A stretch of DNA of 64,000 nucleotides, taken from positions 134,621-198,620 of the forward strand of contig CAWFZX010000006.1 in NCBI GenBank assembly GCA_963820375.1. The letters run 5' to 3'. Source of the stretch: AWTP1-13 sp963820375. GTDB lineage: Bacteria; Pseudomonadota; Alphaproteobacteria; Rhizobiales; Hyphomicrobiaceae. Under the pieces are notes generated by a model. The model was not told the DNA's origin, searched no databases, and saw only the letters and a list, made by a program, of their open reading frames with translations. This document shows, piece after piece, positions 54,181-63,923 of the stretch. Position 1 is the stretch's first letter. Each line of letters opens with the position of its first letter. The position numbers and the translations under genes were made by a program.

Positions 54181-54218
54181 GAAAGCTTGCGGCCCGAAAG
54201 CTTAGGGCCCGAAAGCTT
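54181..54218 (+). repeat. GAAAGCTT direct repeats at 15-bp spacing
   Basis: GAAAGCTT begins at 54181, 54196 and 54211, each preceded by CCC, with a looser copy GGAAGCTT at 54242. Located between the monooxygenase and cyclase genes. Confidence 0.7.
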
Positions 54219-54296
54219 GGCTAGGGCCTTATTGGGGGAGCGGAAGCTTGGGGGGCCCCGGGGGCCATGCGGCGCCGACGAGAAGGGTAAAAGCCA

Positions 54297-55274
54297 ATGC
54301 CGAACCAGCCGAAGTCAGCGATGAAGCGCAATATCGTTGTCTCCAAAGAGGCCGTCGATGCAGCCTTTACGGCGCTGTCCAATTGGGGGCGCTGGGGCAA
54401 GGATGACCAAATCGGCACGCTCAACCATATCGCCCCGGCGGATGTGGTGGCGGCGAGCCGCCTCATTCGTCGCGGCAAGGTGTTCGCGCTGGGCATTCCA
54501 CTCGGGGCCAGCGGGCCGCAGCGGGGGTTGTTCGGCAAGCGCTGGAACCCGATCCACACCATGCTTGCCACCGGCACCGACGCACTCGCCGGCCGGCAAG
54601 GCGGCCTGCTCTACGCCGACGATGCGCTCAATATGCCGATCCAGTCGGCCACCCACTGGGATTCGCTGGGGCATATCTTCTATCACGACAAGATGTACAA
54701 CGGGCATCACGCCTCGGCAGTCGATTGCAATGGCCTGTCGAAGCTCGGCATCGAGCACGCCCGTGACAAGTTGGTCGGTCGCGGCGTTCTGCTCGATATC
54801 GCCCGCTACAAGGGCGTCGATGCGCTGCGGGATGGCGAAGGCATTGCCAACGACGACCTCGATGCCTGCGCCGAGGCGCAGCAGGTCAAGGTTGGCAAAG
54901 GTGATTTCGTGATCGTGCGCACCGGGCAAATGGAAGCCTGCAACCGGCGTGGCGAGTGGGGTGGCTATGCCGGTGGCGACGCGCCGGGCCTCAAATTCGA
55001 GAGCTGCTATTGGCTGTATGACAAAGAGGTGGCCGGCGTGTGCTCGGACACCTGGGGCGTTGAAGTCAGGCCAAACGAAACCCAGGATGTGAACCAACCC
55101 TGGCATTGGGTGGTGATCCCTGCCATGGGTCTTTACATGGGCGAGATGTTCGACTTGAAGGAATTGGCTGAGGACTGTGCGCAGGACGGGGTCTACGAGT
55201 TCTTTTTCTGCGGAGCGCCGCTGGTCATTCCCGGTGGCACCGGTTCGCCGATCAATCCGCAGGCGATCAAATAG
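54297..55274 (+). CDS. Cyclase-family hydrolase (kynurenine-formamidase-like)
   Basis: 325 residues. The metal-binding motif HxxxDxxxH appears as SATHWDSLGHIFY, with GVLLDIARYKGV and FVIVRTGQMEA further on. Related enzymes hydrolyse formylkynurenine or cyclic amides and imides. GAAGGG lies upstream of the ATG at 54297. The gene opens a string of catabolic genes to 62187. Confidence 0.82.
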   Translation: MPNQPKSAMKRNIVVSKEAVDAAFTALSNWGRWGKDDQIGTLNHIAPADVVAASRLIRRGKVFALGIPLGASGPQRGLFGKRWNPIHTMLATGTDALAGRQGGLLYADDALNMPIQSATHWDSLGHIFYHDKMYNGHHASAVDCNGLSKLGIEHARDKLVGRGVLLDIARYKGVDALRDGEGIANDDLDACAEAQQVKVGKGDFVIVRTGQMEACNRRGEWGGYAGGDAPGLKFESCYWLYDKEVAGVCSDTWGVEVRPNETQDVNQPWHWVVIPAMGLYMGEMFDLKELAEDCAQDGVYEFFFCGAPLVIPGGTGSPINPQAIK

Positions 55275-55304
55275 CCGAAACCCAGGGGCATCGGGAGAGG
55301 TTTT

Positions 55305-55955
55305 ATGAAACTGTATACCTACTGGCGCTCGCTTGCGACCTTCAGGGTGCGCATTGCCCTAAACCTCAAGGGCCTCAGCTACGAACCGGTCTATGTCGAT
55401 CTCGACGCCGGTGATCAGTTGACACCCCAGTTCAAGTCCGTCAACCCGCAGATGGCGATCCCGGCCTTGGTCGAGGACGACGGCAATGTTCTGTTTCAGT
55501 CACTGGCGATACTGGAATACCTCAACGAGACGCATCCTGAACCGCCGCTGCTGCCTGCCGATCCGCGCGGCCGCGCCCGCGTGCGTGCGCTCTCCTTGAT
55601 CGCCGTCGCCGATTCGCATCCGCTGATCGTGCCGCGGGTCCGCAATCATCTGGCCGCCACGCTCAATGTTGGCGAGGAGGGCAAGCTCGCCTGGGTGCGG
55701 CACTGGTTTGTCGCCGGCCTTAACGCCTACGAGGCCCATCTGGCGCGCGACAAGGCCACGGGCACCTACGTGCATGGCGAAAGCATTACCATGGCGGATA
55801 TCTGTCTCGTTAGCCACGCCATCGGCTATCAGGTCTTCAAAGGCACGCTCGAGGCCTATCCGACCGTCAAGCGCATTGTCGAACGCTGCCTGAGCGATGA
55901 GCGGTTTGCCAAGGCCCAGCCGCGGCTGCAGCCCGGGGCGCCGCCAGCGCACTAG
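55305..55955 (+). CDS. maiA: Maleylacetoacetate-isomerase-like glutathione S-transferase
   Basis: 216 residues. Begins MKLYTYWRSLATFRVRIALN, the zeta-GST N-terminus (SxxTxRVRIAL), NPQMAIPALVEDDG, LAILEYLNETHP, and the C-terminal ITMADICLVSHA. Zeta GSTs isomerise maleylacetoacetate or maleylpyruvate. Its neighbours would suit ring-fission products. It lies 30 bp after the cyclase stop. Confidence 0.85.
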   Translation: MKLYTYWRSLATFRVRIALNLKGLSYEPVYVDLDAGDQLTPQFKSVNPQMAIPALVEDDGNVLFQSLAILEYLNETHPEPPLLPADPRGRARVRALSLIAVADSHPLIVPRVRNHLAATLNVGEEGKLAWVRHWFVAGLNAYEAHLARDKATGTYVHGESITMADICLVSHAIGYQVFKGTLEAYPTVKRIVERCLSDERFAKAQPRLQPGAPPAH

Positions 55956-55980
55956 CGAGAACTCAAGGAGCCCAGTCGCC

Positions 55981-56694
55981 ATGACCTGGTCGATCATCGC
56001 GCGCGACGAGGCGACGCAGCGAACCGGCATTGTGGTGGCGACCAAATTCTTCGCCGTGGGTGCGTTCGTGCCGCACATCAAGACCGGGGTCGGCGCCATC
56101 GCCTCGCAGGCCTTCATCAATCCGCACTTCGGATCGAGGGGCCTGCAACTGCTCGAAACTGGTCTATCCGCCGAGACGGTCATCGCCAGGCTCGTCGCTG
56201 AGGACGCGGGGCGGGCGAACCGCCAGCTGCACATGATGGATCGCGAAGGCAAGTTTGCCGCCTACACCGGTGCGGCCTGCATCGACTGGTGCGGGCACCA
56301 GCGAGCTGCGGGCTATTCGGTTGCCGGCAACATGCTAGCGGGTCCGGCGGTGCTGGCCGAAACCAGCCGGGCCTATGAGAGAAGCGCCATGCTGCCGTTT
56401 GCCCAGCGTCTCATTGCCGCCATGCAGGCGGGCGAGGCGGCGGGCGGGGATAAGCGTGGCAAGCAGTCGGCCGCCCTGCTGATCCATGATGCGGAGGATT
56501 ACCCGCTCTACGACCTGCGCGTCGACGACCACCTTGACCCCTTGCCGGAGTTGGCGCGATTGGAGGAAGTTGCGCGCCAGCGCTTCCTGCATTTCCGGCG
56601 CTTCATGCCGCGGCGTGAGCATCCCTCGGGGCTGGTCGATCGCGGTCAACTTGAGGATCTTATCGCCCAATCGATCGCCGAGGGCTACCAGTGA
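55981..56694 (+). CDS. DUF1028 protein (Ntn-hydrolase-like)
   Basis: 237 residues. MTWSIIARDEATQRTGIVVA, VGAIASQAFINPHFG, AYTGAACIDWCGHQ, NMLAGPAVLAE and a C-terminal basic region. DUF1028 proteins often sit with peptide or amino-acid catabolism genes. Start at 55981 follows AAGGAG. The stop overlaps the next GTG start (56691). Confidence 0.82.
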   Translation: MTWSIIARDEATQRTGIVVATKFFAVGAFVPHIKTGVGAIASQAFINPHFGSRGLQLLETGLSAETVIARLVAEDAGRANRQLHMMDREGKFAAYTGAACIDWCGHQRAAGYSVAGNMLAGPAVLAETSRAYERSAMLPFAQRLIAAMQAGEAAGGDKRGKQSAALLIHDAEDYPLYDLRVDDHLDPLPELARLEEVARQRFLHFRRFMPRREHPSGLVDRGQLEDLIAQSIAEGYQ

Positions 56695-57683
56695 GCGCGG
56701 TTCCGCTGCTTGAGGTCAATGCGCTACGCATTGCTTTCGCAGGCGATCGCGGCAGCGTTACGGAAGCCGTGAGCGGCACCAGCTTCAGGCTGGAGCGGGG
56801 GCGTACGCTGGCAATCGTCGGCGAATCCGGCTGTGGCAAGAGCGTGACGGCGCTGGCCATCATGCGACTGCTGCCGCAGGCAGGCACCCGCATTTCCGGC
56901 TCGATCGCCTTCGAAGGTCGTGAGCTCACCAGCTTGCCGGAGCGCCAGATGCGCGACCTCAGAGGCAATCGACTGGCCATGATCTTTCAAGAACCAATGA
57001 CCTCGCTCAACCCGAGCTTCACGGTTGGCGATCAGGTTGCCGAAGCCCTCATTCGCCATCGCGGCCTAGCGGCGGCAGCGGCGCGCCGGGCGGCCATCGA
57101 CATGCTTGCCCGCGTGCGCATCCCCTCACCGGTAGCGCGCGCCGAGGAGTATCCGCACAAGCTTTCTGGCGGCATGCGCCAGCGCGTCATGATCGCCATG
57201 GCGCTGGCCTGCTCGCCGGCGCTGTTGATCGCCGACGAGCCGACGACGGCGCTCGACGTTACCATTCAGGCACAAATCCTCGATCTGCTTCGCGATCTGC
57301 GCGAAGCAACCGGGGCTGCCATCATCCTGATTACCCACGACCTCGGCGTGGTGGCGGAGACCTGCGACGAGGTGCTGGTCATGTACGCCGGCGAGATCGT
57401 CGAACAGGCCCCAACGCGCCAGCTATTCATCGCCCCGCAACACCCTTACACGGTCGGCTTGTTGGGGTCGCTGCCGCGTCTGGGTGAAAAGCGCGAGCGC
57501 CTGTCCGCCATCGCCGGCAGCGTCCCGAGCCTGGCGGCGGGCACCTTCGTCGGCTGCCGTTTCGCGGAGCGATGTCCGTTTGCTGATACGCACTGCCGAA
57601 CTGAAGTGCCACCCCTGCGCGAGGTCGGAACGGGGCATCGATCGCGTTGCTGGAAGGCGCCGCTGGAGAGGTTGGCCGCATGA
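56691..57683 (+). CDS. dppD: Dipeptide-type ABC transporter ATPase
   Basis: 330 residues, GTG start overlapping the DUF1028 stop. Walker A GESGCGKSV, signature LSGGMRQR, Walker B LLIADEPTTALDV, H-loop LITHDLGV, and the C-terminal Fe-S/oligopeptide type CRFAERCPFA. Pairs with dppF. Confidence 0.92.
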   Translation: MSAVPLLEVNALRIAFAGDRGSVTEAVSGTSFRLERGRTLAIVGESGCGKSVTALAIMRLLPQAGTRISGSIAFEGRELTSLPERQMRDLRGNRLAMIFQEPMTSLNPSFTVGDQVAEALIRHRGLAAAAARRAAIDMLARVRIPSPVARAEEYPHKLSGGMRQRVMIAMALACSPALLIADEPTTALDVTIQAQILDLLRDLREATGAAIILITHDLGVVAETCDEVLVMYAGEIVEQAPTRQLFIAPQHPYTVGLLGSLPRLGEKRERLSAIAGSVPSLAAGTFVGCRFAERCPFADTHCRTEVPPLREVGTGHRSRCWKAPLERLAA

Positions 57684-58747
57684 CGTCGCCGCTGCTTGTG
57701 CTCGACGGCGTGACGAAGCACTTCGTGGCGCGACGTTCGCTGCTGGGCCTGCCGACGGCCCTTGTGCGTGCGGTCGATAACGTCTCCTTCAGTGTCAAAC
57801 AGGGTGAAACCCTGGCATTGGTCGGAGAATCAGGATGCGGCAAATCGACCGTCGGCCGGCTGGCGTTGCGCCTGATCGAGCCGACCGCCGGCTCCGTTCG
57901 CTTCGCAGGTCAGGACCTTGCCTTGCTTTCCCAGACCGAGCTGCGGCGCGCGCGTGCGGGTGCCCAGCTGATCTTTCAGGATCCCTATAGCTCGCTCAAT
58001 CCGCGCATGCGGGTGGGCGAGATCGTGGCCGAACCGCTATTGTTGCACACCGACCTGTCGCCGGCGGGCCGCCGCGACCGGGTCGGCGAGCTCTTGCGCA
58101 CGGTCGGGCTGGCGGTCCAGCACGGCCAACGCTTTCCGCACGAGTTCTCCGGCGGTCAACGTCAACGCATCGCCATCGCCCGGGCTTTGGCGCTGCAACC
58201 CAAACTGATCGTCTGCGATGAGCCCGTCTCGGCTCTCGACGTCTCGATCCGCAGCCAGATTCTCAATCTGCTCAAGGACCTGCAGGACCGGCTCGGGCTC
58301 GCCTACGTCTTCATCAGCCACGACTTAGCGGTGGTGAAGCACATCGCTACTCGCGTGGCGGTGATGTATCTCGGGCGTATCGTCGAAAGCGCTGCCTGCG
58401 AAGAGATCTTCGCCGCCCCGCGTCATCCCTACACCCAGGCCCTGCTTTCGGCAATTCCGCGCCTCCACCCCGACAGCGCGCGCGCGCGCCAGCTGCTGCC
58501 GGGAGACCCACCCAGTCCGATCAAGCCTCCGAGCGGTTGTCATTTGCATCCGCGCTGTGCCTATGCCGACGAGCGTTGCACAACGGAGGCTCCCGCCCTG
58601 GTGATGGCAACGGATGGGCACGCTACGGCTTGCCATCGCTGGCGCGACATTGTTTCCTCTGTGCAACCAGCCGTCGCTGCCGAGCCGGCCTTTTCGGCTG
58701 AGCTGCAGCGCCTGTTCCAAGCCTTCGAAACCCCGGTCTCGACTTAG
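57680..58747 (+). CDS. dppF: Dipeptide-type ABC transporter ATPase
   Basis: 355 residues from ATG 57680, overlapping dppD by 4 bp. Walker A GESGCGKST, signature FSGGQRQR, Walker B LIVCDEPVSALDV, H-loop FISHDLAV, and C-terminal HPRCAYADERC. Standard DppF layout. Confidence 0.92.
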   Translation: MTSPLLVLDGVTKHFVARRSLLGLPTALVRAVDNVSFSVKQGETLALVGESGCGKSTVGRLALRLIEPTAGSVRFAGQDLALLSQTELRRARAGAQLIFQDPYSSLNPRMRVGEIVAEPLLLHTDLSPAGRRDRVGELLRTVGLAVQHGQRFPHEFSGGQRQRIAIARALALQPKLIVCDEPVSALDVSIRSQILNLLKDLQDRLGLAYVFISHDLAVVKHIATRVAVMYLGRIVESAACEEIFAAPRHPYTQALLSAIPRLHPDSARARQLLPGDPPSPIKPPSGCHLHPRCAYADERCTTEAPALVMATDGHATACHRWRDIVSSVQPAVAAEPAFSAELQRLFQAFETPVST

Positions 58748-58782
58748 TTCGCATCGTTCTTTCCGAAGTAGGAGTTCCGAGC

Positions 58783-60300
58783 ATGAAAAGGCTGCCTCTG
58801 ATCGGATTGCTGGCAGGACTGCTGCTGGCGAGCTCGCCCGTGACGGCACAAACCACCTTGCGCATCGGCCTCGCCGAGGACCCCGATGTGCTCGACCCGA
58901 CGTTGGCGCGTACCTATGTCGGGCGCATCGTCTTCGCCTCGCTGTGCGACAAACTGTTCGACATCGACGAGCAACTCAAAATCGTCCCGCAATTGGCGCT
59001 CTCGCACGCAACCTCCGAGGACGGCAAAACGGTCACCATCAGGCTACGGCAGGGTGTGAAATTTCACGATGGAAGCGTGCTGGATGCGGAGGCCGTGAAG
59101 GCCAGCCTCGAGCGGCATATGAGCATGCAGGGCTCGTTCCGCAGACCCGAATTGGCTGCCGTGGACAAGGTGGAGGTTGCCGATTCCTCCACGGTACTGC
59201 TGCAGCTGAAGGCCCCCTTCTCGCCATTGATCGCTCAGCTAGCCGACCGCGCCGGCATGATCCTCAGCCCCAAGGCGATCAAGGAGGAAGGTGACAAATT
59301 CGGCCTAAAGCCGGTTTGTGCCGGCCCCTTCAAGTTCGTCGAGCGCGTGCAGCAGGATCGCATTGTGCTGGAGAAATTTGCCGACTACTGGAACGCGGCG
59401 AATGTGCATATCGATCGCGTCGTGTTTCGGCCGATTGTCGAATCGACCGTACGCCTCGCCAACCTAAAGTCGGGCAGCCTCGACCTGATCGAGCGGGCGC
59501 TGGCGACCGACCTCAAGGAGATCAAAGCCGACCCGAAACTCAAGCTCGCCACCCAGATTGAGATCGGCTACCAGGGTCTCACCCTCAATATCGCCAACGG
59601 TGAGGCCGGCAAGAACGGGCCGTTCGGCAAGGATCCGCGCCTGCGGCAGGCGCTCGAGGCAGCGATCGATCGCAAAGCCCTGTCCGACGTCGTCTTCAAC
59701 GGCGAATATCTGCCGGGCAATCAATGGGTGAGCCCAAGGCATGCCTATTACCAACAGAAGCACCCGGTGCCGGGACGCGATGTGGCCAAGGCCAAAAAAC
59801 TCATTGCCGAGGCCGGCGTCGCGACGCCGGTGAGCGTCGATTTCATGGTGCCCAACAATCCGGAAAGCCGGCAGGCCGCCGAGGTCATCCAGGCCATGGC
59901 TCAGGAGGCTGGCTTCGACATGAAGATCCGGGTCACCGAGTTTGCCACCTCGCTCAGCGAGGCGGAGCAAGGCCGCTTCCAAGCCTTCTTCATCGGTTGG
60001 TCAGGTCGCGTCGATCCCGATGGCAACAGCTACATCTTCTTCAAATGCAAGGCGCCACAGAACAATGGCCACTTCTGCAGCAAGGATGTCGACCAATGGC
60101 TCGATGATGCGCGCCAGGTGAACAAGCTCGAGGAACGCAAGGCGATCTACGAGAAGGTCGCCGACAAGTACCTGAAGGAGGGATCGATCATCTATCTCTA
60201 CCACCGCTTGGTGATCATTGCGCACGCCAACAGGCTCGAAGGCTACCAGCAATTGCCGGACGGCCTCATACGGCTGGTGGGCGTAAGAGTGAAACCTTGA
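58783..60300 (+). CDS. Family-5 solute-binding protein of the Dpp-type importer
   Basis: 505 residues. Signal peptide about 1-23 (LIGLLAGLLLASSPVTAQ). Family motifs: VTIRLRQGVKFHDGSVLDAE, FGKDPRLRQALEAAIDRKAL, NYFFKC-like block near residue 420. It captures peptides or a similar ligand in the periplasm. AGGAG lies upstream of the ATG at 58783. Confidence 0.9.
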   Translation: MKRLPLIGLLAGLLLASSPVTAQTTLRIGLAEDPDVLDPTLARTYVGRIVFASLCDKLFDIDEQLKIVPQLALSHATSEDGKTVTIRLRQGVKFHDGSVLDAEAVKASLERHMSMQGSFRRPELAAVDKVEVADSSTVLLQLKAPFSPLIAQLADRAGMILSPKAIKEEGDKFGLKPVCAGPFKFVERVQQDRIVLEKFADYWNAANVHIDRVVFRPIVESTVRLANLKSGSLDLIERALATDLKEIKADPKLKLATQIEIGYQGLTLNIANGEAGKNGPFGKDPRLRQALEAAIDRKALSDVVFNGEYLPGNQWVSPRHAYYQQKHPVPGRDVAKAKKLIAEAGVATPVSVDFMVPNNPESRQAAEVIQAMAQEAGFDMKIRVTEFATSLSEAEQGRFQAFFIGWSGRVDPDGNSYIFFKCKAPQNNGHFCSKDVDQWLDDARQVNKLEERKAIYEKVADKYLKEGSIIYLYHRLVIIAHANRLEGYQQLPDGLIRLVGVRVKP

Positions 60301-60366
60301 GAATGGCAGCACGCGAGTTCCCCTCTCGCGCTGCGAGCGGGGGATTAAACTAGCTGGGCAGCGCCG

Positions 60367-61308
60367 ATGTTGTTATTTCTCGCCAAGCGCCTGCTGCAAC
60401 TGCTGCCGACACTGTTCTTCGTGTCGCTGATCATCTTCTCGTTGCAGCAACTGCTCCCCGGCGATCCGGCCCTTGCCATGGCCGGTGAGGAGCGCGACCC
60501 GGCGGTCCTGGAACAAATCCGCCGGCAGTACCGGCTCGATCAGCCGCTCTATGTGCAATATGTGCATTGGGTCGGCGGCGTGCTCTCCGGAAATCTCGGT
60601 GAGTCGATGCGGTTGAAAGAACCGGTCGTGACGCTGATTGCGCAGAAATTCCCGGTCACCTTGCAGTTGGCGTTGATGGCCATCGTCATCTCTGTGCTGA
60701 TTGGGGTTGGCGCCGGCGTGATCTCGGCAGTGAAGAAGGATACGCCCGTCGACTATGCGGTGAACCTGGTGGCGTTGTGGGGGATTTCCACGCCCAACTT
60801 CTGGCTTGGCATCATGCTGATCTTCCTGTTTGCGGTCTATCTCGGCTGGCTGCCCGCCTCAGGCTATGTCGGCCCGCTGGAGGATTTCTGGCTTTCACTG
60901 CAGACCACCATTCTGCCAGCGTTCGTACTTGGCAACTCGTTCGCGGCCGTGCTGATGCGCCACACACGCAGCGCCATGCTGCAGGCCATGGCGAGCGACT
61001 ATGTCCGCACCGCCCGCGCCAAGGGGCTCGCCGAACGCAGCGTCGTCCTCAAGCATGCCATGCGCAACGCGCTGACCCCGGTGGTGACGCTGGGCGCGTT
61101 GGAACTTGGCACACTGCTGTCGGGTGCGGTGCTGACCGAACAGGTGTTCTCGATCCCGGGCTTTGGCAAGCTGATTGTCGACAGTGTCTTCAACCGCGAC
61201 TACGCGGTGGTGCAGGGCGTAACCCTAGTTACGGCCACCACCTATATTTTGCTCAATCTACTGGCCGATATTGCCTACGTGCTGATCAATCCACGGTTGC
61301 GGAGTTAA
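60367..61308 (+). CDS. dppB: Dipeptide-type ABC permease
   Basis: 313 residues. First span LPTLFFVSLIIFSLQQLLPG, GDPALAMAGEERDPAVLEQI, the EAA loop YVRTARAKGLAERSVVLKHA, and VLTEQVFSIPGFGKLIVDSV. Standard DppB. Confidence 0.93.
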   Translation: MLLFLAKRLLQLLPTLFFVSLIIFSLQQLLPGDPALAMAGEERDPAVLEQIRRQYRLDQPLYVQYVHWVGGVLSGNLGESMRLKEPVVTLIAQKFPVTLQLALMAIVISVLIGVGAGVISAVKKDTPVDYAVNLVALWGISTPNFWLGIMLIFLFAVYLGWLPASGYVGPLEDFWLSLQTTILPAFVLGNSFAAVLMRHTRSAMLQAMASDYVRTARAKGLAERSVVLKHAMRNALTPVVTLGALELGTLLSGAVLTEQVFSIPGFGKLIVDSVFNRDYAVVQGVTLVTATTYILLNLLADIAYVLINPRLRS

Positions 61309-61310
61309 CG

Positions 61311-62187
61311 ATGGCCGTCTCCGAAACCCTCGCCATCGATCTCGGCGAAGAAAGTCCGGGCGCCCGCGCCTGGCGGCGGCTGATCAAACGCAAGGGTGCC
61401 GTCATCGGACTGGTCATCATCGCTGTTTTCATCTTGCTGGCCATCTTTGCCCCGCTACTCGCGCCGCATGACCCGATCCAGCAGAGCTGGACCACGATCC
61501 GCAAGCCGCCCTCGCTGCAGCACTGGTTCGGCACGGACGAGTCCGGGCGCGATCTGTTCTCGCGTGTGATCTTTGGAGCCCGAGCCTCTTTGCTCGCCGG
61601 AGTGGTATCGATCTTAATCGCGCTCGGGCTTGGTGTACCCTTGGGCTTGCTGGCGGGTTATGGCGGCAGGTGGACCGATGCGCTGATCAGCCGCATCACC
61701 GATGCCATGCTGGCCTGTCCCTTCCTCATTCTTGCCATTGCGCTGGCCGCATTTCTCGGCCCGTCCCTACAGAACGCCATGATCGCCATCGGCCTGACGG
61801 TGGCGCCGATCTTTGTGCGTCTTACGCGCGGCCAAGTGCTCGCGGTCAAGGTCGAGGATTACGTCGAGGCCGCGCGCGCCGTCGGCAACCCGCCCTACCC
61901 GCATCGCCTACAAGCATATCCTGCCCAATATTTTGCCGGCCCTGATCGTACAAGCGACGATTTCCGTCGCCACAGCCATCATCGCCGAAGCCAGTCTGTC
62001 CTTCCTTGGCCTGGGCCAGCAGCCGCCGGCGCCGTCCTGGGGATCAATGCTGAACACCGCCCAGCGTTTCCTCACCAATGCGCCGTGGATGGCGATTTGG
62101 CCCGGTCTTGCCATTTTTCTGATCGTGCTGTCATTCAATATGCTGGGCGACGGTCTGCGCGATGCTCTGGATCCGAAGGAGCGTTGA
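61311..62187 (+). CDS. dppC: Dipeptide-type ABC permease, frameshifted
   Basis: About 291 residues once one C is removed from CCC at 61898-61900. N-terminal RKGAVIGLVIIAVFILLAIF, HWFGTDESGRDLFSRVIFGA; at the shift, VGNPPY then RIAYKHILPNILPALIV and EASLSFLGLGQQPPAPSWG. Every other sign is of an intact DppC. As sequenced the EAA loop is broken, which would disable the permease unless the shift is an error. Confidence 0.85.
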
Positions 62188-62245
62188 GGCGGCGTTTCAA
62201 GCTGAGCATATCGACGTTGCGTCGGCCACGGGGGGCGTTTGAAGC

Positions 62246-62464
62246 ATGAGACTGATCGTGACGCTTATCTGCGCATTGCTGCTGGCAGCCACGCAGGCGT
62301 TGCCGGCAGCGGCAACCCTGCATGCCGCCATGTTCTGCTGGGTTCCCGATTTCGAAATTGCAATCGCCTGCGATGACGAAGACGAAGGCGACGGCGATGA
62401 ATCGGTCAGCCGCCCGGTCCCGGCAGCGCCTGTCGACCCGGCTATGGTGCAGCGCCGCGGCTGA
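62246..62464 (+). CDS. Small secreted acidic protein
   Basis: 72 residues. Signal peptide about 1-23 (LIVTLICALLLAATQALPAA). The mature part contains FEIAIACDDEDEGDGDESVS, strongly acidic, with two cysteines. Follows dppC by 58 bp. No family recognised. Confidence 0.6.
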   Translation: MRLIVTLICALLLAATQALPAAATLHAAMFCWVPDFEIAIACDDEDEGDGDESVSRPVPAAPVDPAMVQRRG

Positions 62465-62478
62465 TCCGAGCGGTGGCT

Positions 62479-63732
62479 CTAAAGCCCGCCGGCGGCCAAT
62501 TTCGCGTCGATCGCCAAGGCGGCTTCCAACAGGACCTGCGCGCCAGCAGCGCAATGTTCGCGTGTGGCGCTTTCAGCCTCGTTGTGGCTTAGACCATCCT
62601 TGCAGGGAACAAAGATCATGGCGCTGGGCGTGATGTGCGACATGTGCACAGCATCATGCCCCGCGCCCGAGATGATGTCGCGCTGCGCATAGCCCAGCGC
62701 GCGTGCTGCCCCGCGCACGGCGGCGATGCACTCGGGATGGAATTTGATCGCCGCCAGGTCATGCAGTTTGCGCAAGGTGATTTCGACTTTTTCCTCGCCC
62801 CCGACGCGTTCGATCGCTGCATACATTTCGGTTTCCATCGCCTGCAAAATGGTGTCGTCGTGATGGCGCAGATCGACTGTCATTCTCGCCGCGCCGGGCA
62901 CCACGTTGGGCGAATTGGGTCTGACCTCGAGCTGGCCGACGGTGCCGACAGCCGTCGGCGCGTGCGCCAATGCAATGCTGCGCACCTCGCCGATCAGGCG
63001 TGCGCAAGCGGCAAGGGCGTCGGCGCGGCGCGGCATCGGCGTTGTGCCAGCGTGGCTCTCGCGTCCGGTCAGGCCGAGTTCATACCAGCGCACACCCTGC
63101 ACGCCAGTAACCACTCCTATGGTCTTGTCCTCGGCTTCGAGGATCGGCCCCTGCTCGATATGCAACTCGAGATAGGCGGACAGCTTCATGGCGCCAGCCT
63201 TGGTCTCGCCACGCCAGCCGATGCCGTCGAGCGCTGCGCCGAACCGGACGCCTTCGCTATCGGCAATGGCATCGGCTTGCGCCCGGCTGTAGACGCCGGC
63301 AAACACACCCGAGCCCAGCATGGCCGGGGCAAAACGGGCACCTTCTTCGTTGGTCCAGTTCACCACCATGATGGCTGCGTTGGTTTCGTAGCCGGCGCTG
63401 ACCAGGGTACGCAGGGCTTCCAGCGCCGCGAGCACACCAAGGTTGCCATCAAATTTGCCGCCGGTCGGCTGGGTGTCGAGATGGCTGCCGAGGGCGATGG
63501 GGGCGAGACCGTGCTGGCGGCCGGCGCGCAGGGCAAACATGTTGCCGACCTCGTCCACGGAGAGGGTGCAGCCCAACGCCTCGGTCTGGCGTTTGAACCA
63601 GTCACGCACGGCCGCGTCTTCGGCCGTCAAGGTTTGCCGGTTGATGCCGCCTTTCGCCGTGGCGCCGATGGCCCCGGTTTCCATCAGCGTTGACCAGAGG
63701 CGTTCGGAATCGATGCGTAGGTTGCTTGGCAT
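62479..63732 (-). CDS. M20-family N-carbamoyl-L-amino-acid hydrolase / allantoate amidohydrolase-like
   Basis: 417 residues. Metal ligands in LGSHLDTQPTGGKFDGNLG (His, Asp), WTNEEGARFAPAMLG (Glu) and LELHIEQGPILE (His). Late GAGHDAVHMS. These define the two-metal HyuC/AllC subfamily that hydrolyses ureido or N-carbamoyl substrates. It is convergent with the small secreted gene, so co-function with the Dpp genes is inferred only from proximity. Confidence 0.88.
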   Translation of the reverse strand: MPSNLRIDSERLWSTLMETGAIGATAKGGINRQTLTAEDAAVRDWFKRQTEALGCTLSVDEVGNMFALRAGRQHGLAPIALGSHLDTQPTGGKFDGNLGVLAALEALRTLVSAGYETNAAIMVVNWTNEEGARFAPAMLGSGVFAGVYSRAQADAIADSEGVRFGAALDGIGWRGETKAGAMKLSAYLELHIEQGPILEAEDKTIGVVTGVQGVRWYELGLTGRESHAGTTPMPRRADALAACARLIGEVRSIALAHAPTAVGTVGQLEVRPNSPNVVPGAARMTVDLRHHDDTILQAMETEMYAAIERVGGEEKVEITLRKLHDLAAIKFHPECIAAVRGAARALGYAQRDIISGAGHDAVHMSHITPSAMIFVPCKDGLSHNEAESATREHCAAGAQVLLEAALAIDAKLAAGGL

Positions 63733-63923
63733 GTGATTATCCGGATGGCGCGTGGCAAAGCAGAGCGCATTGTCGCCATGCAGCGGGCCCCGCGTCTAGC
63801 CCAATTGCCGCCGCCCGCGGTCGACGCGCTGGCAGCCGCCGGGCTCGCTCGCTTGCAGGGCGGTGCCGCTGCGGTTATAAGGCGCTCAACTTGCCGGCCA
63901 ATTCCGGCAAGCGACAGGTCGGG

